A stretch of DNA of 64,000 bases, from the NCBI GenBank assembly GCA_037576215.1, contig JBANDB010000005.1, positions 2,480,001-2,544,000 on the forward strand, in the 5' to 3' direction. This DNA comes from Armillaria gallica. Taxonomy: Eukaryota > Basidiomycota > Agaricomycetes > Agaricales > Physalacriaceae. Numbering within the stretch: the first letter of the stretch is position 1; each line of letters opens with the position of its first letter. The position numbers were made by a program, and so were the translations under genes. Below are positions 1 through 9,850 of the stretch, piece after piece. The notes beneath the pieces were generated by a model. That model ran no database searches, had not been told where the DNA came from, and worked only from the letters and a program-made list of their open reading frames with translations.

Positions 1-1090
1 CAGTGTAATTTGTTATACAGGAGGCATGCATTTCGCTCCACCTCGTACTGTAAGATTTGGTCTGTGGGGAGACCCTTTTGTTTGCTCATAAAATAATCAT
101 TTCCAGCTTGGGTTTCTCTCCAAGTTGGAATAAAGGGTAGTTCATAAGCAAAGTAACTATACAAGTTGACATACTCTGCCTGGATCAGTATCTGTGGAAT
201 TTTGAACTCAGGGTCATCAAATCTGTTCTGTTCATATATATAGATTGCAGCCTGGATGTCCCTAGCTGTTGTCTCCATGGGGTGGATCTGGGTGGAGCGA
301 CAGGACTGGGGACAGCTCAGCACTTCCCTCAGGAGACTCCCCATGGATTCTGTTGATGTGCTCTGCCTCGGGGAGTCTCTTGGTAGTGGTGTCGCTTCTC
401 TCGCTTGTCCAACTATGTCTCTGGATCTCACCAAACCAGTTGAGCTGGATCTGGGGGTAGCTTTCATTGATCTGTCAGATGGTTTGTCTGATTGTTTGGG
501 GTATGAAGAGCTGGTGGGGAGGGGAACTGGAGTGGTGCTGCTGACTGACATTCTGCCAGTAGGGGGTTTGGTGGGAAGGTCCAGCAATGGGTTCCTCGAG
601 TTCCTGTACAGGCTTGAGTGTGCACTCCTGGGTCTGTATGGGCTGGTCCCAGAACTGGACGTGTCTATAGCCAGTTGGGGGAGGGGTTCTGTGCTTGGGG
701 GAGCCACGGTTGGAGGGGAAGTAGGTGCTGTATGGAATGGTAAGATTGTCCCAAAGGTCGTTGGGATCAAATGTAGCTGGGGGTGTTGTAGCGTGGTCCC
801 TGTGAGCCCAAGGATTGTAGCTGGTGTTACCGATGGGGGAGACAGGTCTGATGTTGCAGCCCATATCGAATCCCCTGCCACGTGCAGTGAATTGGGCATA
901 CATGCCAGGTGAGGGAGATCAAGGGGCATATGGGACAGAGTTAGCAGAACCGGTGAGGGAGATGATGATGATAGGTATGCACCTTCTGGGAGGGGTAGGA
1001 GGTCTTCTCTCTGGGATGATGGGAGTAGTCAACTCAGGAGTGACCTCTTCTCCTTTCTACTCTCCAAGAAGGCTGTTAATCGAGATCAGT
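1..1090 (-). pseudogene. Element D gag N-terminal region (partial)
   Basis: Degenerate coding sequence for the N-terminal, proline/serine-rich part of a gag-like protein. The longest open stretch is 903-475 on the minus strand, with many P, S, T and Q residues and no recognisable domain. Upstream (about 1060-905) a similar Pro-rich reading (TPIIPERRPPTPPRR) is interrupted by a TGA. The position right after the leader ORF matches gag in elements A and C, whose N-termini are also low-complexity and Pro-rich. Capsid and zinc-knuckle parts would lie beyond position 1. The gag assignment is by position and composition only. Confidence 0.5.
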
Positions 1091-1185
1091 CATCATGGTA
1101 CAGGTGCAACGATTGGTGGCTGCTGCTGGAGCGGGATGCCATTATTCAGAACAGGGGGGTTTACAATTTGGTTAATTGTGATGGG

Positions 1186-1293
1186 TCAATCTGTTTCTCT
1201 GCATGATAATGCGAGTATGACTGCTGCTGCAAAGCAGAGGCTACCTATGCCTATGGAGGCCCTGAAAATGGTGTTGGCTGCTGTGTCTGTCAT
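1186..1293 (-). CDS. Short hydrophobic leader ORF of element D (35 aa)
   Basis: This 35-codon ORF starts with ATG at 1293 and ends with TGA at 1188-1186, 28 nt downstream of the priming site and before gag. It reads MTDTAANTIFRASIGIG, then a hydrophobic stretch (SLCFAAAVILAL) of transmembrane character, then a short polar tail. It has the same position and layout as the third leader ORF of elements A and C, which also begins with MT and carries one hydrophobic segment. The function is unknown. It could be a membrane-targeting leader peptide or simply a translated leader remnant. Confidence 0.45.
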   Translation of the reverse strand: MTDTAANTIFRASIGIGSLCFAAAVILALSCRETD

Positions 1294-1320
1294 GAAGGCT
1301 CCAGTTAAGGGGCCTTGGAA

Positions 1321-1333
1321 AGCTTTGAGCTAA
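1321..1333 (-). promoter_or_regulatory. Self-complementary primer binding site, element D
   Basis: Read on the minus strand, the 13 nt TTAGCTCAAAGCT lie one base inside the LTR. They are the exact reverse complement of AGCTTTGAGCTAA inside the LTR (1477-1489). A site pairing with the element's own transcript rather than a tRNA is the Tf1/sushi self-priming arrangement. Confidence 0.6.
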
Positions 1334-1334
1334 A

Positions 1335-1737
1335 TGTAAGACCCAAACTCCAATCAAGAGTAAACAATGGCTGTATCGCTTTTGTACAGTCACTGTTGGG
1401 TCTCGTGATAAAAGGAGATCAAGACTAAGACTTTTAGCGCTTAGCAAGAATGAATGTGTTTTGGTATGAATAAACATTAGCTCAAAGCTAGGGAATATAC
1501 AGCTTGAGCTACACTACTTGTATACTAAAGTGAGGGTCCTAATAATAAGTGCACCATGTAAGAAAGCATAGATAAGTACATAGTGACCAAGCACAAAGAT
1601 ACATGTCAACTGAGTGTGACTGTATCATGATGTGAAGACCCCATGGAGTCGCAGATCCTAAGGATAAGATAAGATAAGTGCTGAAGATAAGATAAGATAA
1701 GAGGCACTTAGGTAAAGAAAATGAATAAATTGTAACA
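1335..1737 (-). repeat. 5' LTR of element D (403 bp)
   Basis: On the minus strand the LTR begins TGTTACAATTTATTC and ends GGGTCTTACA, with TG...CA termini. It has the same terminal sequence as the LTRs of A and C and contains the AGCTTTGAGCTAA motif (1477-1489) with a TATA-like TGTATATTCC upstream. The partner LTR is outside the window, so no target-site duplication can be checked. Confidence 0.75.
1663..1701 (+). promoter_or_regulatory. Six GATAAG boxes at the U3 edge of LTR D
   Basis: Two groups of three overlapping GATAAG hexamers (1663-1678 and 1686-1701) sit near the U3 start of the LTR. Shorter GATAAG runs occupy the same place in LTRs A (about 6793-6804) and C (about 59764-59780). GATAAG fits the fungal GATA-factor site HGATAR. 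A role as an upstream activating element is inferred. Confidence 0.4.
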
Positions 1738-2094
1738 GTTATGCTGTCTGCATAGATCATGCCCTAGTAAAAATGACCCCCATGGATGATAGATGAGTCT
1801 TACATTTTTTGGGTCCAGGAATCCAAATCTGATAGTCCCCAGGTCATAGGATTACCAGAATGTCACAATCTGGGGGTGCTCCTTCTCATTTTCAGAAAGA
1901 TCTCCTTATATCTCTGCCAATACATTTTGAATCATTCTAATCTTTTGTACACACTATTATATTGTATATATAGTGTATTCTATACCAGAAACACCTTCTA
2001 CAACATTTAGAAATGCGAGCTATATAGTATTTCACAGATTTTTACTATCACACTTTTCTCCATGTATTCCAAAGGTCTGTATTATGTTCTTGGG
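1738..2094. other. No gene seen
   Basis: This is AT-rich sequence flanking LTR D. Short ORFs on both strands have no recognisable domain and no splice-supported continuation. I see nothing further in it. Confidence 0.4.
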
Positions 2095-2620
2095 GTGTTC
2101 TGGGGGTTTTCAAGGTTAAGAAATCCATTGGCAACAACTCCAAAGTTTTCCAAAACTCAGAAATGCAAGTTTTCATGTGTGCTCCTCCTAAACTGTTATA
2201 TTATTATGATGGTTGATACTGAGACCCCACAAATGAACCCAAGAGTCTTTTGGGGGTTTTAAAGGTTGAGAAATTGATTGGTGATGTCCCTGGACCGGTG
2301 CGATGGCTGAAAAACAAAATATACTGTATGTACCCCCCAATCCCCCATTTTTCATCGTGTCCGGTGACCAGAGATAGTATACAAAGACATATTCTAAGGT
2401 TTCATTGTGTAGAAATTTATTGGTAACATTTTTGAAGCGATCCAATGCATGTAGTACCATAAAAAGCCAATTTTCCCAACTATGCTTAGCCATAAAATGC
2501 GCCACATGTACTGTAGAGGAGTCGTTCAGGGTTTTCAAGGCCAGGGAATTCATTGGTCAAGTTTTCAAAGTGATCCAATGCACATAGCAACCTCAAAACA
2601 CAAATTTTGTGTGGTTTTCC
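2095..2620. repeat. Degenerate tandem repeats of roughly 140 bp
   Basis: A recurring phrase of the type GTTTTCAAGG...AGAAAT.CATTGG followed by AAGTTTTC is seen near 2110, 2256, 2400 and 2533, a spacing of about 135-145 bp. Copies are strongly diverged. No coding potential is evident. It may be an old satellite-like array or the non-coding body of a non-autonomous element. Confidence 0.4.
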
Positions 2621-2937
2621 GCTATTTTTCACTATTTTACCCTTTTTACCCACTCCCCAGGGCCCCCATACCTCATCAGAGGGTTCGCTTTTATGTTATT
2701 TACATATATGCATATACTAGTACCATCCCCTGGCCTATCCAGTACCCAGAAACCACCCCAAATGTAAATTTTCTGCCTATTTTTGCTATTTTTCACTATC
2801 TTAGCCTTTTAAACTACTCCTCAGGACCCCCATATCTCACCAGAGAGTTCACTTTTATGTTAGTTATATTTAGGCATATACTAGTACCATCCCCTAGCCC
2901 ATCCAGTAACCAGAAACCACCCTAATCCCAGATTTTT
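2621..2937 (+). repeat. Two-copy tandem duplication of about 164 bp
   Basis: The unit starting GCTATTTTTCACTAT at 2621 recurs at 2785. Both copies carry CATATACTAGTACCATCCCC and CCAGAAACCACCC in the same order. Differences are scattered substitutions. It follows directly on the preceding degenerate array and is non-coding. Confidence 0.6.
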
Positions 2938-3346
2938 TCAAAAATGGCCTGATATTGATGGCTGATTCTATCAATTGGCTGCACTGCCACACTACATCCA
3001 GTCTCCCAAGACTGAATCCAGCCTCCAGGGGCTCAGGAAGTGCACAGTTAGCTTACTAATCTATAATATATTTTTAGAAGATCTCAAATCTCCAATTTCA
3101 GCCTAAAACAGTAAGCAGGAGAGCAGAAATAAGGCCCACAAGCATTCTGGAGATATTGAAAGCACTTTTCCCAAAAAGGAAAAAGTGCACAACAGTGGGA
3201 GAGAGGGCAGAGGACCCTGACAATGAGCAGAGAGGAGGATGGCAGTGCAACAGCCATCAAAGGGGAGGCTGTGACAATGTCCTGCTTTAGTCACAGTGAT
3301 AAAAATACTCTATTTAGATGGCTAGTCAATTTACAGTGATTGATAT

Positions 3347-4339
3347 ATGAAAGTGGCTGCTGCAGGTGAGGCAGTGAAGAGTGATGCAGCATCGAAGAAA
3401 AGGAAGTATGAACAGGATTTGAAAGCACTGCCTTCTCAACATTCAATTATCCGGCAGCAATGCCTGAACAATGTGGGGGCATTTTTGCAGCTGATATTGG
3501 AAGACATGCAGTGTGCTACTGGGTGCCATGTGTTTGCAGTGGTTGGCAGGCTGATGGCTATGTATGATGGAGAGATATCTACAGTCAAGTGAGTATAGAT
3601 CTACAGACTGTTAGACAAGGTACTTACCAGCTGATAAAGTATTGCCATTGGCAAAAATCTCAATGCTGCACCTGTCTCCTTTCCAGTCTGGAAGCCAAAA
3701 AAATATGTGCAGTTCATGGAGTTCATGGTCAAGTACCTTGAGACTGCATACACCGAAAAAGACAAGGAGGTATCAGCAGTACCTGATGTTTGTGAGCCTG
3801 AATTGGACACTCTGCTGAAAATGAAGAATGTTAATTCAGATGTGAGCGAGTTTTTGTCATTGAGCAGTGAGAGTGAGAAGGAGACAGGTAAGAAATGTTA
3901 TCATTGTAAGAGTAAGAGCTGTAGGCCCAAGAAAAAGGTGGTCATGGCGAAAGAAGTTGAACCAAGGGAGGTGATGGATATGGAGGTTTGAAGGAAAAGG
4001 AAAGGCAGCTCCAAGAAAGGACTGGACAAAGAAGACATGCACAATTCAGAGGAGAGCTCCCTCTCCAGTGACGTTGCTGAATTTGCACCTAAACTTAGTG
4101 AATACGAGATGACAAGGTTAGCCAACATGAAAGCCATTGCCGAGGACCCTTGCATGGTGAAAATCAATGAGGAGACACAGCAATATGCAGAGGAGCGAGC
4201 AAACACAAAGAAAGAAAGGTCGAAGGGTGTATTGAGACCCCCTAAACCCTGCACACAGGTGGGACAGAAGCCAGGTCAGTGCTCAGAGAGATTGGAGGGG
4301 AGAAAAGAAGGGGAGGGAGATCAAGTTTCTGAAGAATAG
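3347..4339 (+). pseudogene. Unknown spliced gene, Lys/Ser/Glu-rich with Cys motifs
   Basis: The first open block (3347-3592) starts ATG and reads as a soluble helical domain. It is followed by a good intron (GTGAGT at about 3590, ending TTTCCAG at 3687) and a second block reading KPKKYVQFMEFMVKYLETAY. The protein then becomes acidic and lysine-rich, with a CYHCKSKSC motif, a TGA at 3989-3991 followed by continued coding-like sequence, and another block (4037-4339). A further stretch near 4410-4480 reads GCKACTHRSSSTC in another frame, suggesting one more exon. I do not recognise the family. Cys spacing of the CxxC-x(6-7)-C kind recalls the antisense genes of element B. It is probably a decayed element-borne or duplicated gene. 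Confidence 0.45.
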
Positions 4340-6428
4340 ACTGCTATATCCAGTGCCATCAATGAGTTCAATCTGATGGATGTTGACACAGAAGGACTCA
4401 CCATAGAGTTCATCATGAGTGTTGGATGCAAGGCCTGTACCCACAGGTCATCCAGCACTTGTATCCCTCACGTGACTATCCATGGATACCCCAGCACTCA
4501 TTGCACTCAAGTGTCACACAAGTTATGAGTATACCTATGCATGTGGCAAGTACTTGCTACAAGTACTTCTATAATATAAAGATTTTCAATATGAAAAATA
4601 ATGTATTGAGCTATAGCAAAGTCTAGTCTCTAGTGACTATAAGATATATATTATATAGTATGTACATGGCAAGGAAATAAAACAAAAATTGCTGACAAAG
4701 TCAGCACAAAGATTTACCCTGGTTAATGCTGTAATGAGGGTGATGCTGTGATGCCATCAACCCAGCCACTCCAACCTTGACTGTGAGCATTAGTGACTCT
4801 GAAGAAAGATTGCGCTAGCGAGGATGAGAGAAACAGCAGAAGGCCTCATTAGCCAGTCAAAACTGAGAACGACATCAGATTTACATGCTAAATTTTAAGT
4901 TAAGAAAGGGAGTACCTGAGATGGATGGTATGGATGCAACAACAAAGCAAGATAAGAATTCCTTTCTTCAAAATTGTCATCCATTTCATCTTTGACAACA
5001 GAGGGTACAGCCAGAGGTAGTGGCAGAGATAGCTGGAATCAGATTCATTTGATTAGTCGTCAGCTTGGGGGGAGTGTACCATGGGTACAAAGATGCCGCT
5101 TGACATTGAAATGTACAAAAGGCCACCAGTTGTGCCGGTGTTGCTGCTGTTAGAGGATGAATGAGATCCAACTGAAGAAGATGGAGACAGTGGATGTGGA
5201 TTGTCCGACACATTTGCAAGAGCACCAAGCACTGAGCCTGAGCCTACATAAGAGATAGGAACACACTTGACCTCCTTGTCAGCTTCATCTGTAGGATCCT
5301 AACTGACAAACTCATTCTGCTCGAACTGAACGATGACATATGGCCTCACCATTAAAGCCTGAGGAGAGAATGTTCAGTAATGGAGATGAAGAGAGCATGT
5401 CAAATGGGTTGTGATCTGATACTCTGGGTCTCAGCATCATATCTTCCATCCCTGTGTCTATCATTGTTGTCATTGTGGGCCACAGTTTGATCATCAAGTT
5501 AGACAGCAAGCTTGAGAGTAAGCTGTAAAAACGGTGTCAATAATCATCAAGAGATATTGGATAGAGTAGGCACATCACATATCATAAGTTAACTGGTAAC
5601 TGGTATCTGTTTCAGTCTGACTCTGGAGCCACATGTCTCTCTACTTCCACCATCAGCAATCACTGATTCACTTTCACAATCCCCACCCCAGACAACAACC
5701 AGTGAGTGAGGATTCAACACTGGAAAGAACTATAACAGAGTACTCACGTGGCAGCACATGGTACATAGCTATTATGTCAAGCACTGCCTTTGTCACTAAC
5801 ATTTCCTTTCAGATTCATAATCAACATGATTGAGATGACCCACCGAAGACTGCTTGGAGGACAAATGTTGTATCAATGTCTGGCAGGAAAGGGCATGGGG
5901 GCATCCAGATGGTAATGGAGATGGCAACGGCTCTGTTGGAGCATGGTGCCTCAATAAGCATGGATTGTCCTGAACTGAGTAGGTTGGACTCACTGCTTGA
6001 CATTTCATCAGCAGTGTTTGATGGTCTGAGCAACACCAGGCATATCTCTTTCAAACAAATCAATCCAGGATTGATACCATCTGACAGGTCATTGACATTG
6101 CCACAGCTAATCCTGACATCCCCATTATCCTCAGACTTCCACCAGCTAATTCATGTGATCTCACTGCACTCAGCAATATGACGTATGAGGAAGTGTCCCT
6201 GTGAGGGTGTGTATGGTGATTCGTGGGAGGACTTGCAGTTTTTTAAACTGATTTGAAGTGCTGACTACAGGACAGGTGTGTTTACTTACTATTTAACCTT
6301 TTCTTTCATTGACCTCCTAGCCTCTTCACTAGACTCTCTATCCCTACCCATCTTGAATGCGCCGGAGTGGTGTCACATCTCTCAATTGGTGTGTAATCCC
6401 TAACAATTTCCCAATCTCGCTGACATCA
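4340..6428. other. Degenerate sequence without a secure gene
   Basis: Fragmentary ORFs occur on both strands (for example 5876-6181 plus, 101 codons), with no recognisable domain. The last bases before 6429 join in frame, across element A, with the coding-like sequence starting at 15858 (read LADIVSAEAQKWDLHDI), so an exon was interrupted here. Otherwise I see nothing that can be named. Confidence 0.4.
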
Positions 6429-6840
6429 TGTTATGGATGAACTTGGGAATAACAAACAAGGCCACTAATGCTGCACTGCCTCTCACTTTGGGCAGGGTGA
6501 TAGTACCGTAGAGTTTGCTACAGCGAGCTAGTGTAACTAGTCGGGCTCTGGGCTCTGTGAAGAGAAGAGAAAGGTTTGTGTGATTGAAACTTAGCTCAAA
6601 GCTAGGGTACATGGCTGAGAGCTATACTACTTATATATCGTTTGGTTTGTCTATTAATAGATACACCTCCATCTGTCAGACGCATGTCAGGCAGTATGGA
6701 AGTTGTTCGGAAACCATGCGGTTCTGGGAAAATGGTGGAGTCATACAATTTGGTCGTGGATTGTATTGAGGTACCAAGATGCCAAGGTGCCGAGATAAGA
6801 TAATGCGTGAAAAAATAGATAAGTCATAAAAATTGTAACA
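6429..6840 (-). repeat. 3' LTR of element A (412 bp)
   Basis: Read on the minus strand it runs from TGTTACAATTTTTATGAC to CATAACA. It is the same length as the 15446-15857 copy and nearly identical, with mostly transitional differences. It contains a TATA box (about 6631-6638) 34 nt upstream of AGCTTTGAGCTAA (6591-6603). Near-identity of the two LTRs suggests a relatively recent insertion. Confidence 0.92.
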
Positions 6841-6851
6841 TCACCCCCTCG
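6841..6851 (-). promoter_or_regulatory. Polypurine tract of element A
   Basis: The minus-strand sequence CGAGGGGGTGA directly abuts the 3' LTR. A purine run at this position is the primer site for plus-strand DNA synthesis in LTR retroelements. Confidence 0.7.
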
Positions 6852-7130
6852 TTAAGGCAGGCGTCCTGACTGCTCGTAGAATCTTGTAGGTCTTCATCAT
6901 CATGCCATCCCCTCTAACTAGGGGCTCTGCCTCATGGGCTGTGACTTGTCCTTTCTTTGTCCCTACACGGAAGGGCCGAACAAGGAACAAGGTTTTCCCA
7001 CTTGTCGGTGGTGATGCGAGAGGACAAACCGACGCTACGACGCAGTATAAATAGTCATTTCAAATAGATAGGTTGTGAAGGTCATGAGTTAGGGGCCCAT
7101 AGCTATCCCCTGTTATAGGGCCGATGTCCT

Positions 7131-8552
7131 TTATCGGCGTCGTTCGAATTCCTCTATAGCTTCTTGTGCGTGATCCATGTCTTCTTCTCTAACCCAGGAG
7201 TTGTGCTCGTGGGTCCATCCTTTCCATTTGATGAAGTAGTCATGCGTGGTTCGCGACTTTTGCCCTCTCCGTCTGTGTACTTGTCGTGGCCATACGTCGA
7301 GGACTTCTTCGACTTTGTATTCTTCTTCGTCTTCAATAAGGTCAGGTGGAGGTGGAGGCAGCAATTCTTGGTTAGGGAATGCCAGCAGTGTGTATGGAGT
7401 TAGAAGCTTCTCATTGAAGCGCAGGTGAATTTTCCAGTGCAGCGGTAGCTTGAGCTTGTAGGCGCTGGCGCCTGCCTTTTCAAGGATTATGAAGGGACCG
7501 ACGCATTTGTCATCCAACTTCTTCTTGGGTCGGGGAAGATGCAGGTTGGTCACATTGAGCCAGATGCGGTTGCCTATCTGATAAGGCTGAGCGTTGCGTT
7601 TCCTTTTGTCGTACTGGTTTTTCATCCTTTCTGCAGCCTCTTTGAGGGCTTTTTGTGTTTCGGTGTGGATCGTCGTCATCTGCTTGGTGAAGCTTTCCGC
7701 TGCAGGATTTGTGAACAGAGTGGTATGTTGAGAGTCTGGCATGACTCGAGGGTTCTGACCATAGAGTACCATGAATGGGCTCTTACCGGTCGCACTATGA
7801 ATTTGGTTGTTGTGGGCGAACTCTGCGAGTGGCAGCCAGTCGTTCCAGTCGGTCTGTCGGTGGTTCATGAAGATCCTCAAGTATTTGATGATCTCCTGAT
7901 TGACTCATTCGGTTTGGCCATCCGTTTGCGGGTGGAAGGCTGTCGAGGCGTTTGGCGTGATGTCGAGTAGTCAGTACAGTTCTTTCATAAACTGGAACAC
8001 GAACTGTGGTCCTCGGTCCGATATGACAATCTGAGGCATTCTGTGGCATGCATATACATGATCTCGGAGGAGGCACGCCCAGCCTTCAGCTGAGAGTTCA
8101 GTGTTGCAGGTGATAGGGATGATCGCCTTGGAGATTCTGTCGATGACTACGAGCATTGCGTCGTGGCCATTGGAGTCGGGGAGTCCTGTGACCATGTCAA
8201 CGGATATATGCGTCCATGGTCCGACTGGTACTTTGTTCGGGTACAGCGGTGCTGCCTTTGCATGGGTGTCTGACTTCGTCTGCTGGCATGTCTCGCAGCC
8301 TTTGATGTAGGCCTCGATGTCCTTCTTCAGTTTCAGCCACCAGTAGTCGCGGAGTATGAGCTCCTTTGTCTTCTCGATTCCTGGGTGGCTGGCAGTGATG
8401 TGGTCATGATATTGGGAAATGATGTCGCCCCGTAGTGTCTTCTTGCGGGGCATGTATATTCGTCCATCGTAGTAAAGAAGTCCCCCTTGTCAGGAGACGC
8501 CTCGTTCGTTCGTGAGGGAGGCAGCAATGCCTTCATCCCAAAGCTCTTCTTG
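7131..8552 (-). pseudogene. Element A integrase with C-terminal chromodomain
   Basis: This C-terminal part of pol inserts retroelement cDNA. Going downstream it shows the zinc-binding region (HPGIEKTKELILRDYWW, then CETCQQTK), the DDE core (first Asp in ISVDMVTGLP, second in VISDRGPQF, Glu in the DGQTE-VNQ region), a GPF/Y-like segment (CVGPFIILEKAGASAYKLKL) and a chromodomain (YKVEEVLDVW, then FIKWKGWTHEHNSW). The chromodomain would direct insertion to H3K9-methylated chromatin, as in known chromoviruses. In-frame TGAs near 7904 (Arg of GQTERVN) and near 8493 break it. The reading frame is otherwise continuous with RT. Confidence 0.9.
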
Positions 8553-9850
8553 TCAGGTTGCTTCTTTGACTGTTTGCTGCATTTCCATCGCAGTGGGTAG
8601 AATAAGAGCGTGGAAATGCGTGGGCTCAAGGATGACAATGTCGTCATTGTCCTTCATCCCTTGGTCGTGGTCACTTCGTCGGGAAAGCAGATCAGCCTTT
8701 ATGTTCTGGGTGCCGGGTTTGTGGAAGAGCTTGAAATGGTATTCAGCCAGCTCCATTACCCATCGCGCTTGACGTCGGTTCAGTTTCTGGGGAAGTCGGA
8801 AGTACTGGAGGTTTTGGTGATCCATCCAGATTTCTATGTCATGAGTGGTGCCCATAAGGTAGTGGCGCCATTCTGAGAGTGCAAGCATGATCATGAGCAG
8901 CTCCTTGTCATATATCTCATAGTTCTGTTCTATGGCGCTGAGTGCCTTTGACATGAAGGCCACGGGGCACCATACTCCGTTCTGTTGCTGGCTAAGGACA
9001 GCGCCGACTGCTCCTTTGCTGGAGTCGGCTTCGACCCAGAAGGGGTCATCATTGTTCGAGATGGCGAGGATGACATCCTCAGCCATTCGACGTTTAAGTT
9101 CATTGAATGCCTTCTGTTGGGCCTCACCCCATTTCCATTCCACATTGCTGGTAAGTTGAGTCAGCAGCTTGACGACCCTCGAATACATCTTTATGAACAT
9201 TCAGTAAAAGTTTGTAAAGCCAAGGAACAATTGAAGTTCCTTCTTCTTCTTGGGTGCAGGCCATTCGGAGATGCCAGCGACCTTGACTGGGTCCATTCGG
9301 ATCGAGTTTTCGCTGATGATGACCCCAAGATACTCCGTCTTGAGTACTTTGAATTCGCATTTTTCCACTTTGAGGAAAAGCTTGTTCTCACAAAGGCATT
9401 GGAGTACACACTTTATGATTCGCTGGTGCTCCCCCAAGTCCTTGGAGAAGATCAGGATATCGTCTAAGTAGATGGTGACCTTGCCCTCGGCAATCAGGTC
9501 CTTGAAGATGTCATTCATCATCCACTGGAATGTTGCGGGCGAATTCATGAGCCTGAAGAACATGACAGTCAGCTTGAAGAGCCCTCAGTTTGTACGGAAG
9601 GTGGCCTTCTCCTCGTCCCCTTCCCTGATTTGGACATTGTTGTATCCCCAACGAACATCAAGTTTAGTGAAATACTTGGTGCTGCAAAGCTTGTCAATGA
9701 GTTCAGAGATGAGGGGTAGCGGGTAACGATTCTTGATGGTCATCTCATTGGGCTTGCAGTAGTCCTGGACTGGTCACAGCGTGCCGTCTTTCTTCTTCAC
9801 AAAGAAGAATGGGGAGGCGAAGGGCAACTTGGACAGGTGGATATGGCCAG
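8553..9850 (-). pseudogene. Element A reverse transcriptase and RNase H
   Basis: Copies element RNA into DNA and degrades the template. Visible RT landmarks are FASPFFFVKKKDGTL, the SPATFQWMMNDIF block and the catalytic YLDDILIFS (YLDD at 9459-9470), followed by EYLGVIIS. RNase H follows, with WVEADSSKGAVGAVLSQ, QNYEIYDKELLMIM and HKPGTQNIKADLLSR. In-frame TGAs replace Arg of DGTLRP, of RTNRGLF and of FYRRFI (at 9774-9776, just above 9563, and just above 9200). All are CGA to TGA changes judged against the family consensus. The frame is otherwise open across the whole stretch. Confidence 0.92.

Larger units (their letters stand above)
1..1737 (-). mobile_element. Element D: 5' end of a Ty3/gypsy retrotransposon
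   Basis: This is the left-truncated 5' part of an LTR retrotransposon read on the minus strand: LTR (1335-1737), self-priming site (1321-1333), a short hydrophobic ORF (1186-1293) and a proline-rich gag start running off the window. It belongs with elements A and C because it shares the 13-nt priming motif, the GATAAG cluster at the U3 edge and a hydrophobic leader ORF. Its pol and second LTR lie outside the window, so the family call rests on resemblance to A, whose pol is visible. Confidence 0.8.

Noticed and set aside
256..912. Plus-strand ORF of 218 codons
   Set aside because: It lies opposite the gag region of element D, has Gly/Val-rich composition typical of the complement of Pro-rich coding sequence, and has no domain.
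1663..1701. CRISPR-like or telomere-like short repeat array
   Set aside because: Units are contiguous GATAA repeats without spacers and recur at the same place in related LTRs, so they are better read as promoter boxes.
8985..9467. Plus-strand ORF of 160 codons over RT/RNase H
   Set aside because: It is a shadow of the minus-strand RT, which has clear YLDD and RNase H motifs.
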